Part shown: piece by piece, positions 51,711 to 61,600 of the stretch
How positions within the stretch are numbered: position 1 is the first letter of the stretch
Layout of the letters: each line of letters begins with the position of its first letter
Virus record (IMG/VR): IMGVR_UViG_3300024255_000017
Location: 17,433 to 81,432 of that record
Length of the DNA stretch: 64,000 nucleotides
Reading direction: 5' to 3' (one strand)
DNA from: a virus
Notes under the pieces: model-generated
Told to the model about the DNA's origin: nothing
What the model saw: the letters and a program-made list of their open reading frames with translations, nothing else
Database searches by the model: none
Made by a program: the position numbers and the translations under genes

Positions 51711-54700
51711 ATGAAAGAGTTAACTCAAATTTATAAAGATGCAGGCCAACAATTAATAGAAGATCTTTTTAAGGACTATCTTGTAGTATCCGAAAAGCTA
51801 TCCGGTTCTTCATTTTCATTTAAAAAGAATGGTGAAGGAATTACTTTTTATAAAGGTGGAAACCAAAAGCCTATTAACTTAATTGATAGGACTATAATGG
51901 TTTATTATGAAAAGCCTATTAATTTTATAAAATCTGTAACTAGTAAAAACCTTTCTTCTATTCCTGAGAATTGGAAGTTCTGTTTTCAATATTTTGTAAA
52001 TACTAATCCTGGTATTATTACTTATGATAGGCTACCTAAAAATAATTTAGTACTTACTCATATTAAAGTAATGACACCAGCCGGTAAAGTTACAAAGGTT
52101 ATAGAAGATCCTAGGGTAATTAGAGACTGGGCAAACGCATTAGGTGTTACTCCACTACTTCCACTATTTAAAGGTTACTTAACAGAAGATCAAAAGAAAA
52201 AGATTAAAGAATTTTTAGAAACACCAAAAGAAGATCATGCTGAGATTTTTAGCACTAATTCATTTGCTGAATATTTACTTAGAATTTTAAATCCTAATAT
52301 TCAATCAACGACTTTACAAAATGATCTTAAGAAGCCTATAGAATCTATTGTATTTAAATTTTATAAATCTGGCACCAAACAAGTTATTGCTGCTAAGTTG
52401 ATAGATCCTTATACAATTAACTTAATGAAAGAAAAGGAACCTATAGATATGAGAAAGGCTCCTGCTGATATTAATGAAATTATTTTATTGGATCTTTTAG
52501 CATTTATAGAAGAAAGAGGAATTAAGAAGCATGAAATTTTAGGTGATGGTGAAGATATGAGATACATAGAATTGGTCTCAAATATATTCAATGACTATGT
52601 AACCAAAAGAGGAAAGGATATTGCAATGATTGATATTGAAAAAGCTGATTTTGCTAAAGGTAAAGAATTTGATTTAAATGTAGAATTAATACCAAGCCAA
52701 AGAACTAAAGATATCCTTAATAGTAACCCTAAGCTAAAAGACTTATTTAAAATAATACTAGGTTCTTTAAAAAAGAAAAGAAAGAATACTGGTAATATTA
52801 TGACACCATCTGTTATTGAAGATTTTAATAAAATGGTAGATAAAGTAACCGATGTAATTCAAACAAAAGATGATGGTAAATTTAAAACTTTTGATGATTA
52901 CTTAAAAATTAAATCTACCAATGAATCTCTTTTGCCTAATGCCGAGGAACTATTAATTGAAGATAAAGTATTAGACTATAACAATTTTATTAATCTAGGT
53001 AAAGTTATTGTAGAAGAAAAAGGAAAGACTTTAATTAAGAACAAAAAAACTGGAGACGAATATGAAGTAAAAAATCCAGATCCTAAGAAGCATGAAATTG
53101 TAGAACCTGGTGGCAAATCTAATAAGACCGATGAACCTAGGAAAGATTCAAGTGAAAAGATGGGAAAGCTTACAACTAGAGTTGAAGATAAGGTTAAAGA
53201 AATAACAGATCCTACACAGAAGAAAAACGCTGAGGCAGTATTAGATGCAGTTAAGATATTTAATAATCCTGACGCTTCAATGGAAGATAAAGTTGAACAA
53301 GTTAAAAAACTAAATGATGCAGGCCTTATCTTCAGAAATAGTGAATCGGCAAAGGCTACAAAAATGTATCTTGATTCTTCTGCAACTGGATTAAGTAGAA
53401 AGGAATTAATACCAGACACAGGATCTCCTAGTGAAATGGCTAAGGCCATGAAAGAATTCGGTTTAGATAAACTACAAGGTGAAGGTGGTAAGATTGGTAG
53501 AAAGGAAATGACTGGTGCTAAATTATTTGGTGAAGAAAAGGTTGTTAAGGTAAAAACTAAAGTCCTAGATAATGGTATTCAAATCGGAGAAGGTAAAATT
53601 GAAAAGACAAAGATACCATCTGACGAAAAACTTTTATCCGTTTATGGATCTAAAGAAGAGGCTGATCTAGCAAAGAAATATCTAGAAAGAAGAAATAAAA
53701 TTGTTGATGAAGCAATGAAATCTTTTAAAGATGGTGATATGTCAATCATAGAACCTGTTTCTAATACTCCGCCTAACACTTCAGAAAATAGAAAGAAACT
53801 AAAGGATGCAACTAGTGATACTATCAGAGAAGGTTTTGATGAGCAGTTTAAAAAGACAGGTAGAAAACCTAATGCCAAGCAGCAAGAAGTGTTAGATGGT
53901 TTTAGTAATCTTAAGGACATTAAAGATCCTAAAGAATATGACAAGAAGCTACATGATCTTACTGAAGAATTATTTGCAGATCCTTTCTTTGATAGTGCAA
54001 CCGCCGATGTTGCAGAGTTAGTGACTTATATGAGTGAATTAAATAAAGGCAACGAAGTATATATGCCTTCTGCTTCTAATTATCCATTAGGAGATATTAT
54101 ATCAATATCACCAGAGAAAATAGATTTTGAAAAAGATTCACCTGAAGAAATACAAAGAAAGGTACAGTTAATTTATAACGGTGTTGAAGCTAGGTCAATT
54201 AAAAAGGGTGCAGGTGGTGCATCAGCATCTGGAGTAAAAACTGATATGTCAGAGTTTAAAGAAATAACAAATAAGAAAGGTGATAAGATTAGTCCTAAGG
54301 ATGTTAAGAATGACTTATCAGATCTTTCTAATAAAGATAAGGTTTATAAAGAACTCATGTTTGGCGATGCTAGTAAAGCAGAATCAACAATTAACAACAT
54401 AGCTGAAAAATATGACTTTGACTTAGAGGATCCTAAATTTAAAGCAAGGAGAGATAAGTCAGTACAGTCTGCAATTAATAATATACTTAGTAAACCTAAA
54501 TGCGAGGGTACTGATGAGAAAAAGTTAAAGCAAAAATTGGATGCATATTTTAATCAAGGCGAAATGTATGAGAGTTTATACAATGAAAATGTAAAAGAAC
54601 AGTTATTTGTTAATGAACAATACAAATATAGTAAAACTAACGGCTTAGATGTAAATAGAACTGATGGTGTAAAAACGATGGCTAAAGTAAACTTTGCATT

Positions 54701-54776
54701 TTCTGCAGGTTCATGGAGTTGTGATGGTAGACCGTCTAACCCAGTTCCTACTAGATTTGTAAATGATAAGAGTTAA
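51711..54776 (+). CDS. large protein with N-terminal ligase-fold nucleotidyltransferase domain
   Basis: This 1021-residue protein has motif I SEKLSGSS with candidate nucleophile Lys29, WKFCFQYF (motif III type), NLVLTHIKV, and SIVFKFYKSG followed by AAKLIDP (motifs IV and V) before about residue 250. That fits a divergent RNA-ligase-like domain. The remaining 750 residues are highly charged, mostly helical and Lys/Asp/Glu-rich, with a targeting-like stretch FKTFDDYLKIKSTNESLL near 400. The size and charge suit an internal virion protein ejected with DNA. Enzymatic activity is unproven: motif I has Ser where the usual Asp stands (KLSG rather than KLDG). Confidence 0.58.
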   Translation: MKELTQIYKDAGQQLIEDLFKDYLVVSEKLSGSSFSFKKNGEGITFYKGGNQKPINLIDRTIMVYYEKPINFIKSVTSKNLSSIPENWKFCFQYFVNTNPGIITYDRLPKNNLVLTHIKVMTPAGKVTKVIEDPRVIRDWANALGVTPLLPLFKGYLTEDQKKKIKEFLETPKEDHAEIFSTNSFAEYLLRILNPNIQSTTLQNDLKKPIESIVFKFYKSGTKQVIAAKLIDPYTINLMKEKEPIDMRKAPADINEIILLDLLAFIEERGIKKHEILGDGEDMRYIELVSNIFNDYVTKRGKDIAMIDIEKADFAKGKEFDLNVELIPSQRTKDILNSNPKLKDLFKIILGSLKKKRKNTGNIMTPSVIEDFNKMVDKVTDVIQTKDDGKFKTFDDYLKIKSTNESLLPNAEELLIEDKVLDYNNFINLGKVIVEEKGKTLIKNKKTGDEYEVKNPDPKKHEIVEPGGKSNKTDEPRKDSSEKMGKLTTRVEDKVKEITDPTQKKNAEAVLDAVKIFNNPDASMEDKVEQVKKLNDAGLIFRNSESAKATKMYLDSSATGLSRKELIPDTGSPSEMAKAMKEFGLDKLQGEGGKIGRKEMTGAKLFGEEKVVKVKTKVLDNGIQIGEGKIEKTKIPSDEKLLSVYGSKEEADLAKKYLERRNKIVDEAMKSFKDGDMSIIEPVSNTPPNTSENRKKLKDATSDTIREGFDEQFKKTGRKPNAKQQEVLDGFSNLKDIKDPKEYDKKLHDLTEELFADPFFDSATADVAELVTYMSELNKGNEVYMPSASNYPLGDIISISPEKIDFEKDSPEEIQRKVQLIYNGVEARSIKKGAGGASASGVKTDMSEFKEITNKKGDKISPKDVKNDLSDLSNKDKVYKELMFGDASKAESTINNIAEKYDFDLEDPKFKARRDKSVQSAINNILSKPKCEGTDEKKLKQKLDAYFNQGEMYESLYNENVKEQLFVNEQYKYSKTNGLDVNRTDGVKTMAKVNFAFSAGSWSCDGRPSNPVPTRFVNDKS

Positions 54777-54792
54777 AATTATTAAAGGATCT

Positions 54793-54801
54793 GAATAAAT
54801 A
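54793..54801 (+). promoter_or_regulatory. late-promoter-like GAATAAATA motif
   Basis: The motif is 21 bases before the ATG at 54814 in the short gap after the 1021-residue gene. Confidence 0.45.
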
Positions 54802-54813
54802 AAAAAAGTGTAC

Positions 54814-56184
54814 ATGGATAATCTAAAAAACATACAAGATTTTATAACAGAAAAAAGAGTTACTGTTAAGAGGAGATATACTGAAAATCACCCAGCTAAA
54901 AATGTATCTACTTCGGCTAGAGTACGTTCTGCTATTTTAGATGCTGTTGCTGATGGTCATTTAACTGAAGACGAGGTTAGCAATATCTTATCTGAAATAA
55001 AGGCTCATAAAAGATGGCTTAAAAGAAATGCAGGATTGTTTAATATTAGTGAAGACGAAACTGGAGTTAAGAGATATTCTTTATCACCGTATGGTCATAG
55101 AGTAAGAACTGCAACCGCACCAATTAATGAAGCTTTAAAAGTACCTCATAAAGAAAAGGGTAAAAAACCAGTAAATATGTTTGTTGGTAGATTCCAACCT
55201 TTTACATTAGGGCATGTTAAAGTATTTGAAAAAATGTATAAAGAAAATGGTTTACCTGTAGTTGTTTATATGGTAAGAGGTAGTAGGCCTGATCCAGAGA
55301 AAAGACCATTTGATGAAGATATGCAACAAGCTATGTTTGCTAAAATGAAAAAGCAATATCCATTTTTGGAAGCAAGTATTGTAGTTCCTAACGGAGCAAT
55401 TGATACAATGTTTGCAGCAGCAAGACCAACGTATGAACCTATGATGTGGGGTTATGGTACTGATAGAAAGAAAGATTATGGTGCAATGATTGACAAACAA
55501 TCATACCGAGATCAATTAGGAGTTGATCCAAGTTTTAAGGGTTATGAAATACCAAGAACAGGAGAAAATATTTCAGCATCTAAGGTTAGGAATGCTTTAA
55601 AGATAGATGATGAAAATACTTTTAAGAAAATGACTCCTAAAAGCATACATAGTTTTTATAAACCATTACAAAATATATTAGAACCAATAAAAGAAAATAA
55701 CAATATGAAAAATTTAAAATCACTAACAAGTTTTAGCATTGACGAATCTTTGAATGAAGGTAAAAAAGCTAAAGCAAAAAACCCTAATAAAGTAAACACT
55801 ATAGATGTTGATTTATCTGGAGACGATTCAGATATAATGGATGCAATTAAATCATTTAATCTAAAGGTTAAATCTAACGGAGCCAATAAAGGAACTGGGT
55901 ATGATATGACAGGTAAAAATAAAGATATTCTTGATTATTTACAAAGTGACTATTATGCATTAGATGCTAGCGATATTGAGGATATGTTTCCAGAATTATT
56001 AGAAGGTGAAATCAATGAAGAGTATATTGAATTAATGCCAGAGATTGCAAATGCATTAGGTACAATCCAAATGGACTGGGACAGATGGAAAAATGGACCA
56101 GCAACAGAACCTTCTGATATTAAACCAGCAGCAAAAGAACTTAAAGGTTGGATTACTCGTTGGATGAAACAAAATATTAAATAG
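54814..56184 (+). CDS. NMNAT/cytidylyltransferase-type nucleotidyltransferase with targeting-like leader
   Basis: This 456-residue protein has a HIGH-superfamily nucleotidyltransferase domain at about 118-290: GRFQPFTLGH (125-134) and ISASKVR (253-259) are the two ATP-binding motifs of NMN/pantetheine adenylyltransferases, as in NadM/NadR. The N-terminus LKNIQDFITEKR resembles a capsid-targeting leader. A second such sequence begins at in-frame Met298 (MKNLKSLTSFSIDES), followed by a distinct 150-residue acidic domain, so the gene may be a fusion or have an internal start at 55705. I prefer the ATG at 54814 over GTG at 54808. NAD synthesis is likely but the substrate is not proven. Confidence 0.7.
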   Translation: MDNLKNIQDFITEKRVTVKRRYTENHPAKNVSTSARVRSAILDAVADGHLTEDEVSNILSEIKAHKRWLKRNAGLFNISEDETGVKRYSLSPYGHRVRTATAPINEALKVPHKEKGKKPVNMFVGRFQPFTLGHVKVFEKMYKENGLPVVVYMVRGSRPDPEKRPFDEDMQQAMFAKMKKQYPFLEASIVVPNGAIDTMFAAARPTYEPMMWGYGTDRKKDYGAMIDKQSYRDQLGVDPSFKGYEIPRTGENISASKVRNALKIDDENTFKKMTPKSIHSFYKPLQNILEPIKENNNMKNLKSLTSFSIDESLNEGKKAKAKNPNKVNTIDVDLSGDDSDIMDAIKSFNLKVKSNGANKGTGYDMTGKNKDILDYLQSDYYALDASDIEDMFPELLEGEINEEYIELMPEIANALGTIQMDWDRWKNGPATEPSDIKPAAKELKGWITRWMKQNIK

Positions 56185-56411
56185 TGAATAATTTAATTAA
56201 TGAAAATGAAGCAGGTACTGTTGGCCTAAATCCTAATATGAATGTACAGGGCATGGGAGCAGTTGAGCTTCCAGGCGATCCTGGTTCAGCAAATTCTTTT
56301 GCTACTCAAAAGGTTGGTAGTGGTGATGATCCTGAAGGAAAAAAGAAAAAGAAAAAGAAGATGTTACTTTTATCATTTGATAAGTACATGGAGCTTTTAA
56401 AATCAAAATAA
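56184..56411 (+). CDS. small unknown protein with lysine run
   Basis: This 75-residue protein starts with GTG in a one-base overlap with the previous stop (TAGTG). The N-terminal half is Gly/Asn/Pro-rich (NPNMNVQGMGAVELPGDPGS), then a run of seven Lys (GKKKKKKKM) and a short helix LSFDKYMELLKSK. A short leader NNLINE ends in a possible head-protease site (I-x-E). A DNA-neutralising internal head peptide would fit, but I do not recognise the family. Confidence 0.5.
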   Translation: MNNLINENEAGTVGLNPNMNVQGMGAVELPGDPGSANSFATQKVGSGDDPEGKKKKKKKMLLLSFDKYMELLKSK

Positions 56412-56421
56412 ATAAAGTATA

Positions 56422-58644
56422 ATGGCAGTAATCCCAAAATATACACTTAAGTCCTTGTTTGAGGCAGGTGACTTAATGACACAGGATAGCTTTGATGATT
56501 TTATTGATTCGGCATATAACCCAACACTTGTAGCTGGTGCAGATATACAATTAACAACAGTGTCTACCCCTAGCGGAGATACAATAACTATATCTTCAAC
56601 TGGTAGCGGTGGCGCACCGATTATAGAAGGTCCAGGTATAGATATTACAACAGTTGGTTCTGACAAGAAAATCTCAATTGATTTAAATACAGGTCAAACT
56701 AATCTAATATTTGATGGTAATGATAAGCTAACTTTTGCAGGTGTACATATAAAAGATGAAGGGGCTGCCGTAGGTACTTATCCAACAATTAATTTTGTAG
56801 GTGTTGATGTATTAGCTGAAGATAGTGGAACACCAGGACAAGTAAATGTTTATATACCAACACCAACATTTGCATCACATTATAATACAACAGACGGTAC
56901 AACTAATGGTTTGGTAACTGAAAATACTCCAAGAAATACTGTTAGGATTAGTACTCCTACTTTAGAAGGTACACCTTTCTTTACAGGTGGTTGGGCTGGA
57001 ACAAACCAATATGCATATAATGGCACAGGGGCTGGTCAAAATGTACTTACTACTACCGGGTTAGTAACTGGTCTTAGTCCATCAGGTAGTGGTGATGCAA
57101 AAATACAGATCATTGTAACAGACGGTGGCGGAAACGAAATTAGTAATAATACCTCTCCTGTGTTAGATGGAAACCTAAATTTATTTACACCTGACCTTCA
57201 TTGTACCATCCAGGTAACTGGTTATGCACAAGACACTTCTAAGTGGAAAGGAAAAATCATGGTTAGTGTAGATATGCCGAAGGTATTTCAGGATGCAGGA
57301 TTAAGTGGTGGTCGTTATTTTATAAAAACTATTATGACAACTGATACAGTAACGGATGGAGGAAATGCATATTCTTATATACAAAACGATGTATTTTGGG
57401 ATAAGAATGATTTAGGAGGTTATCCATCCAGTCCACAAATAAATGGTAATGCATCAATTATAGAAAACACTTCATCTATAATATCAAAACACTTAAGCGG
57501 GGTTGAATATTATGTAAGCGGTTCTCAATTTGAAGTTGATGTTACCGATATAGATTATTTAAATAGTAATACTCAAGGAAGATCATCGAGCGCAGTATGG
57601 AATTTCCAAGTGTTAGGTAGTGATTATGGTTTAAGTCCTATCCAAGAAGAGGCATGGAATCCTTCAGCAGGAATGACATTCCCTGGTTGGGATAATAAAT
57701 ATGATACATTAGATATAGATTTTGATTATGATAATTGGCCTATCACTGCATCTAACTATAGATTTAGAAATGATGATGCTACTGTGGCTGCTAGGGTATG
57801 GGATCCATGGGTAAGTAGTTTACCATCAGGAACCAATTCACCAGGTGCAAAAATATTAATTGATACTTATGGAGTTACAAGTGATAATTTAACTGAAAGA
57901 TTTGATGATGAGGCCGAGAGATTAACAACAGTAGGTGGAGCTTATACATCATTTGACTCCGTTACATCATTAGTACCTTCAGGTTTAACTAATCAAACTA
58001 CAAGTGCGTTATCACCAGGTCCTTTTTGTCAAGGAGTAGTAGTAGGAGGTACATTAATTAGACCAGATAAATTCTTTAGTGATAATGGTAATTCACCTGA
58101 CACTAGTGATTTATTAGGAAACTTAGTATTATATAAACCTAATGTAGGTGGAACTAATCCTGATTACAGTGGTGTAGGTTATCAAGTACCTGCAACATTT
58201 CATAGATTATTTGAAGCTAGCTCATCAAATCTAGGAAGACCTATTTCATCATTTGAATTAACATTTAGTGGATCCTTTGTTGGTGGAACTGTTTATGATT
58301 CTTTGGTAAGTAATGATTTAAGAATATATGTTAGAAAGAAAGCAGCTGCATCTGGTTCAAATATAGGAATTACTGCAATACCTCATTCATTACATAATTC
58401 AAATCCATTTAGTGGAAGTTATCAAGATCCACCTGCATCAGTTGATGATAACACACAATCGCAATGTAGAACAACAACGTCTGCAAGCAGTGTAATATCT
58501 GGGTCATTTGGAACTTCTCCTGCTTTAGATGGATTTTATATAGAAGTACAAATACATAATCCACTAATTAGAATAGGTGGAATATCTGCAAAAATAATTT
58601 TTAGTTCAGGTTCACCAACTACCGAGAGCGGTGGTAATGTATAA
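56422..58644 (+). CDS. receptor-binding fibre protein, collagen-free paralogue
   Basis: This 740-residue protein is paralogous to the next gene over its C-terminal 550 residues: GGWAGTNQYAYNG versus GGWSGSNTLR; VWDPWVSS ... AKILIDTYG versus LLDPWSDT ... NKILIDVAH; TFHRLFEA versus IFHRLFND. The N-terminal module (VIPKYTLKSLFEAGDLMTQD) differs and there is no collagen tract. It starts 10 bases after the small Lys-rich gene. It is likely a fibre carrying the same distal domain on a different shaft. Confidence 0.65.
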   Translation: MAVIPKYTLKSLFEAGDLMTQDSFDDFIDSAYNPTLVAGADIQLTTVSTPSGDTITISSTGSGGAPIIEGPGIDITTVGSDKKISIDLNTGQTNLIFDGNDKLTFAGVHIKDEGAAVGTYPTINFVGVDVLAEDSGTPGQVNVYIPTPTFASHYNTTDGTTNGLVTENTPRNTVRISTPTLEGTPFFTGGWAGTNQYAYNGTGAGQNVLTTTGLVTGLSPSGSGDAKIQIIVTDGGGNEISNNTSPVLDGNLNLFTPDLHCTIQVTGYAQDTSKWKGKIMVSVDMPKVFQDAGLSGGRYFIKTIMTTDTVTDGGNAYSYIQNDVFWDKNDLGGYPSSPQINGNASIIENTSSIISKHLSGVEYYVSGSQFEVDVTDIDYLNSNTQGRSSSAVWNFQVLGSDYGLSPIQEEAWNPSAGMTFPGWDNKYDTLDIDFDYDNWPITASNYRFRNDDATVAARVWDPWVSSLPSGTNSPGAKILIDTYGVTSDNLTERFDDEAERLTTVGGAYTSFDSVTSLVPSGLTNQTTSALSPGPFCQGVVVGGTLIRPDKFFSDNGNSPDTSDLLGNLVLYKPNVGGTNPDYSGVGYQVPATFHRLFEASSSNLGRPISSFELTFSGSFVGGTVYDSLVSNDLRIYVRKKAAASGSNIGITAIPHSLHNSNPFSGSYQDPPASVDDNTQSQCRTTTSASSVISGSFGTSPALDGFYIEVQIHNPLIRIGGISAKIIFSSGSPTTESGGNV

Positions 58645-58654
58645 AACTTATGGT

Positions 58655-58663
58655 GAATAAATA
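58655..58663 (+). promoter_or_regulatory. late-promoter-like GAATAAATA motif
   Basis: The motif lies 32 bases before the ATG at 58687. Arms ACTTAT (58646-58651) and ATAAAGT (58677-58683) flank it with one bulge, a weaker case of the hairpin arrangement. Confidence 0.45.
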
Positions 58664-58686
58664 TAAAAAGAAAACAATAAAGTAAT

Positions 58687-61600
58687 ATGGCAGGATTTTC
58701 AATTAATGAAGTAAATAAATTAACCTTTAAAGTACAGGCTGGTGGGGTTATAGATGCTTCAGCCGGAAACAGATGGTACGAATCTTCATTAGCATTCAGT
58801 CCTAATATAAAGGATCCTAGTAGAATACTTACTGATTATAATTTAATACCACCAGCTAATCTGCCAGTAGATGCAGTTAATGCTGCATCAGCAGATCCTG
58901 TAAATATCCAAAATGCATCTGGTCCAGGAGGTTCACAACTTGACCAAGTATATGCTTTTAATAATTCTACTTGGATTTTATATAATACTCCTGGTGATAC
59001 TACATCAGGGTTTAAAAATAATTGGATTTTACCGGCCTCAGTACCACAAGCGGATGGAACACCATCAAATGGATACGGAATTAAGTTATGGTCAGGTAAT
59101 CCTGCGTTAGGTGGTACTGAAATACCTTTATCAGCAGGCCAGGCAAATAATCCTGGTTATGTAGGTTGGGTATTTAATTATGATCAAGGTTTACTTTTTA
59201 TCTCTGATGATTTACAAACTGATATAACAAATAATACAGGAGGTGCATATCCAAACGGTTTTGATTTATACATAACTGGTTTTAGATACATTGGTGCAAC
59301 TGGTGGAGGTGGCGGTGGAGCCCAAGGTACTCAAGGTACTCAAGGTACTGGTGGTGCAGGATCTCAAGGAACTCAAGGTTTACAAGGTACATTAGGAACT
59401 CAAGGTGTACAGGGTTTACAAGGTTCAGGTAGTCAAGGTACATTAGGAACCCAAGGTTTACAAGGAACATTAGGAACTCAAGGAGTTCAAGGTTTACAAG
59501 GTTCAGGATCTCAAGGTACTCAAGGTTTACAAGGAACCGATGGTTTACAAGGAACACAAGGTTTACAAGGTTCAGGATCTCAAGGTACTCAAGGTTTACA
59601 AGGAACCGATGGTTTACAAGGAACACAAGGTTTACAAGGAACTGATGGTTTACAAGGTACTCAAGGTTTACAAGGAACCGATGGTTTACAAGGAACACAG
59701 GGTTTACAAGGTTCAGGATCTCAAGGTACTCAAGGTTTACAAGGAACCGATGGTTTACAAGGCGTTCAAGGTTTACAAGGAACCGATGGTTTACAAGGTG
59801 TTCAAGGTTTACAAGGAACCGATGGTTTACAAGGAGCTCAAGGTTTACAAGGAACTGATGGTTTACAAGGAACTCAAGGTTTACAAGGTGTTCAAGGTTT
59901 ACAAGGTGTTCAAGGTATACTTGGTACAGGTACTCAAGGTACACAAGGTATTAGCGGAGCCGGTGGAAATATAACAGTTGCAAATTCTGATACCACTGAC
60001 GGTTCATCTCCAACATTTTTAGGCGGAACTTATACTAAATTTAATTTTGTGGATCGCCTAGATGATAATAGAGTATATGCACAAGAAGATCCAGGAGACT
60101 CTTCACAAGTCAATGTATTTTTTCCAGCGCCTGATGCTCCAATATATCCTAATTATTTAAATAGGAATGTTGCTACAGGTTCACCAACGCCATCTAACGC
60201 AACTATAGCAGAAAACAATAACCCAGTAAACAGAAGAATAGCAATACCTAATGCCAATCTACAATTTGGACTTCCAGGTGGTAACTATGAAGATGGTGGT
60301 TGGTCAGGTTCTAATACTCTTAGGGCTGTTTATAAACAAGATACACAAGGAACAATTTCACTTGGATCTGGTAATACTGCATCACCTGTAAAAGTAAGAG
60401 GATTCGGTGGAGTTGCAGGATCTGGTGATGGTTCTATTACAATCGATGTTTTAGACGGAGATGGCGTTACTATATTAGAAACGTTTACAGAAAGTAATAT
60501 AATTGCCTCCGGACAATATAAATCTACCAGTGAAAATGTAATATTAACTATAAGCGATTATAATACTTTAGTTAATCCATATAATTCACAAGACGTTTAT
60601 GAAGCATCTGTTAAGGTAGATGTTATTATGGGTGTACCTGGTAGTGGAGCCGGTCTCGGTACAGGTATATTTAATAATACTTTAAATGCTAGTCTTGATC
60701 CAAGAGACGGTGGTAAATTTACAATTAAGATATCTATGACGGCTGATTCATCAGGTTTATTAGTAGATCCACCTTCACCGGATCTTCCATTAGATTATTC
60801 ATATACTGTTTTTGCTGATGCTAACCCAAACACGCCAAGTTTAGCCAGTGCCGCTTCTACGTTCCCTGCTGTTGATTCTGCTAATTTCAGATATATCAGT
60901 GGTATAAAATATTATACTAACGGTACTACTCTATCTTCTTCTGTTGATGATTTACTTACATTAAATGGAAATTCTATAATTGTTAATAATATAAGAACCA
61001 GAATATTTAATTGGTCTGCTAATACATTATCAGTTAATGATACTTCATATAGTTTATCTAATGGGACAATTACTTTAACCCAACCTGGTGTTGTTAATGA
61101 TTGGAATCAAACTTTAATAGATTATGATAATAATGCTTCAACTTTTACAATAGCTAATTCAAATCATAGGTATAGATCACAAGGAGGTAATTCTCAATTT
61201 AGACTTTTGGATCCGTGGTCAGATACTGGCTGGGGTGCAGATTCTACAAAAAACAAAATACTTATTGATGTAGCTCATAGTAATTCAACTGATTTAATTG
61301 AATATTTTAATGTAGAAAACAAAAGGCTATTTAGAGATATTACAGGAAATACATATTCAGCATGGAATAGTCAATCTTCATTATTGGATGTTGCCCAACC
61401 GCCAAATAGTAGAACTTCAGCAATTGTTGAGAATCTATGTCTTGTCGGTGGTGAAGGTATTGCTGCATCAGATTTTTATGCTGATAATGATAGCACAGGT
61501 AATCTACCTACGACTGGTACAATTATTTCTGGAGACTTAAGTAATTACATACCAGCAGGTAATCCTAATTATAATACTATGGGGGATACACCAATATTCC

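Noticed and set aside
59282-59974. Long open frames on the reverse strand and in another forward frame across the collagen-like tract
   Set aside because: They are products of the 9-base periodicity: products are monotonous LVNLEFLVNH or VYKEL repeats with no start signals, and the Gly-X-Y frame is part of a complete gene.
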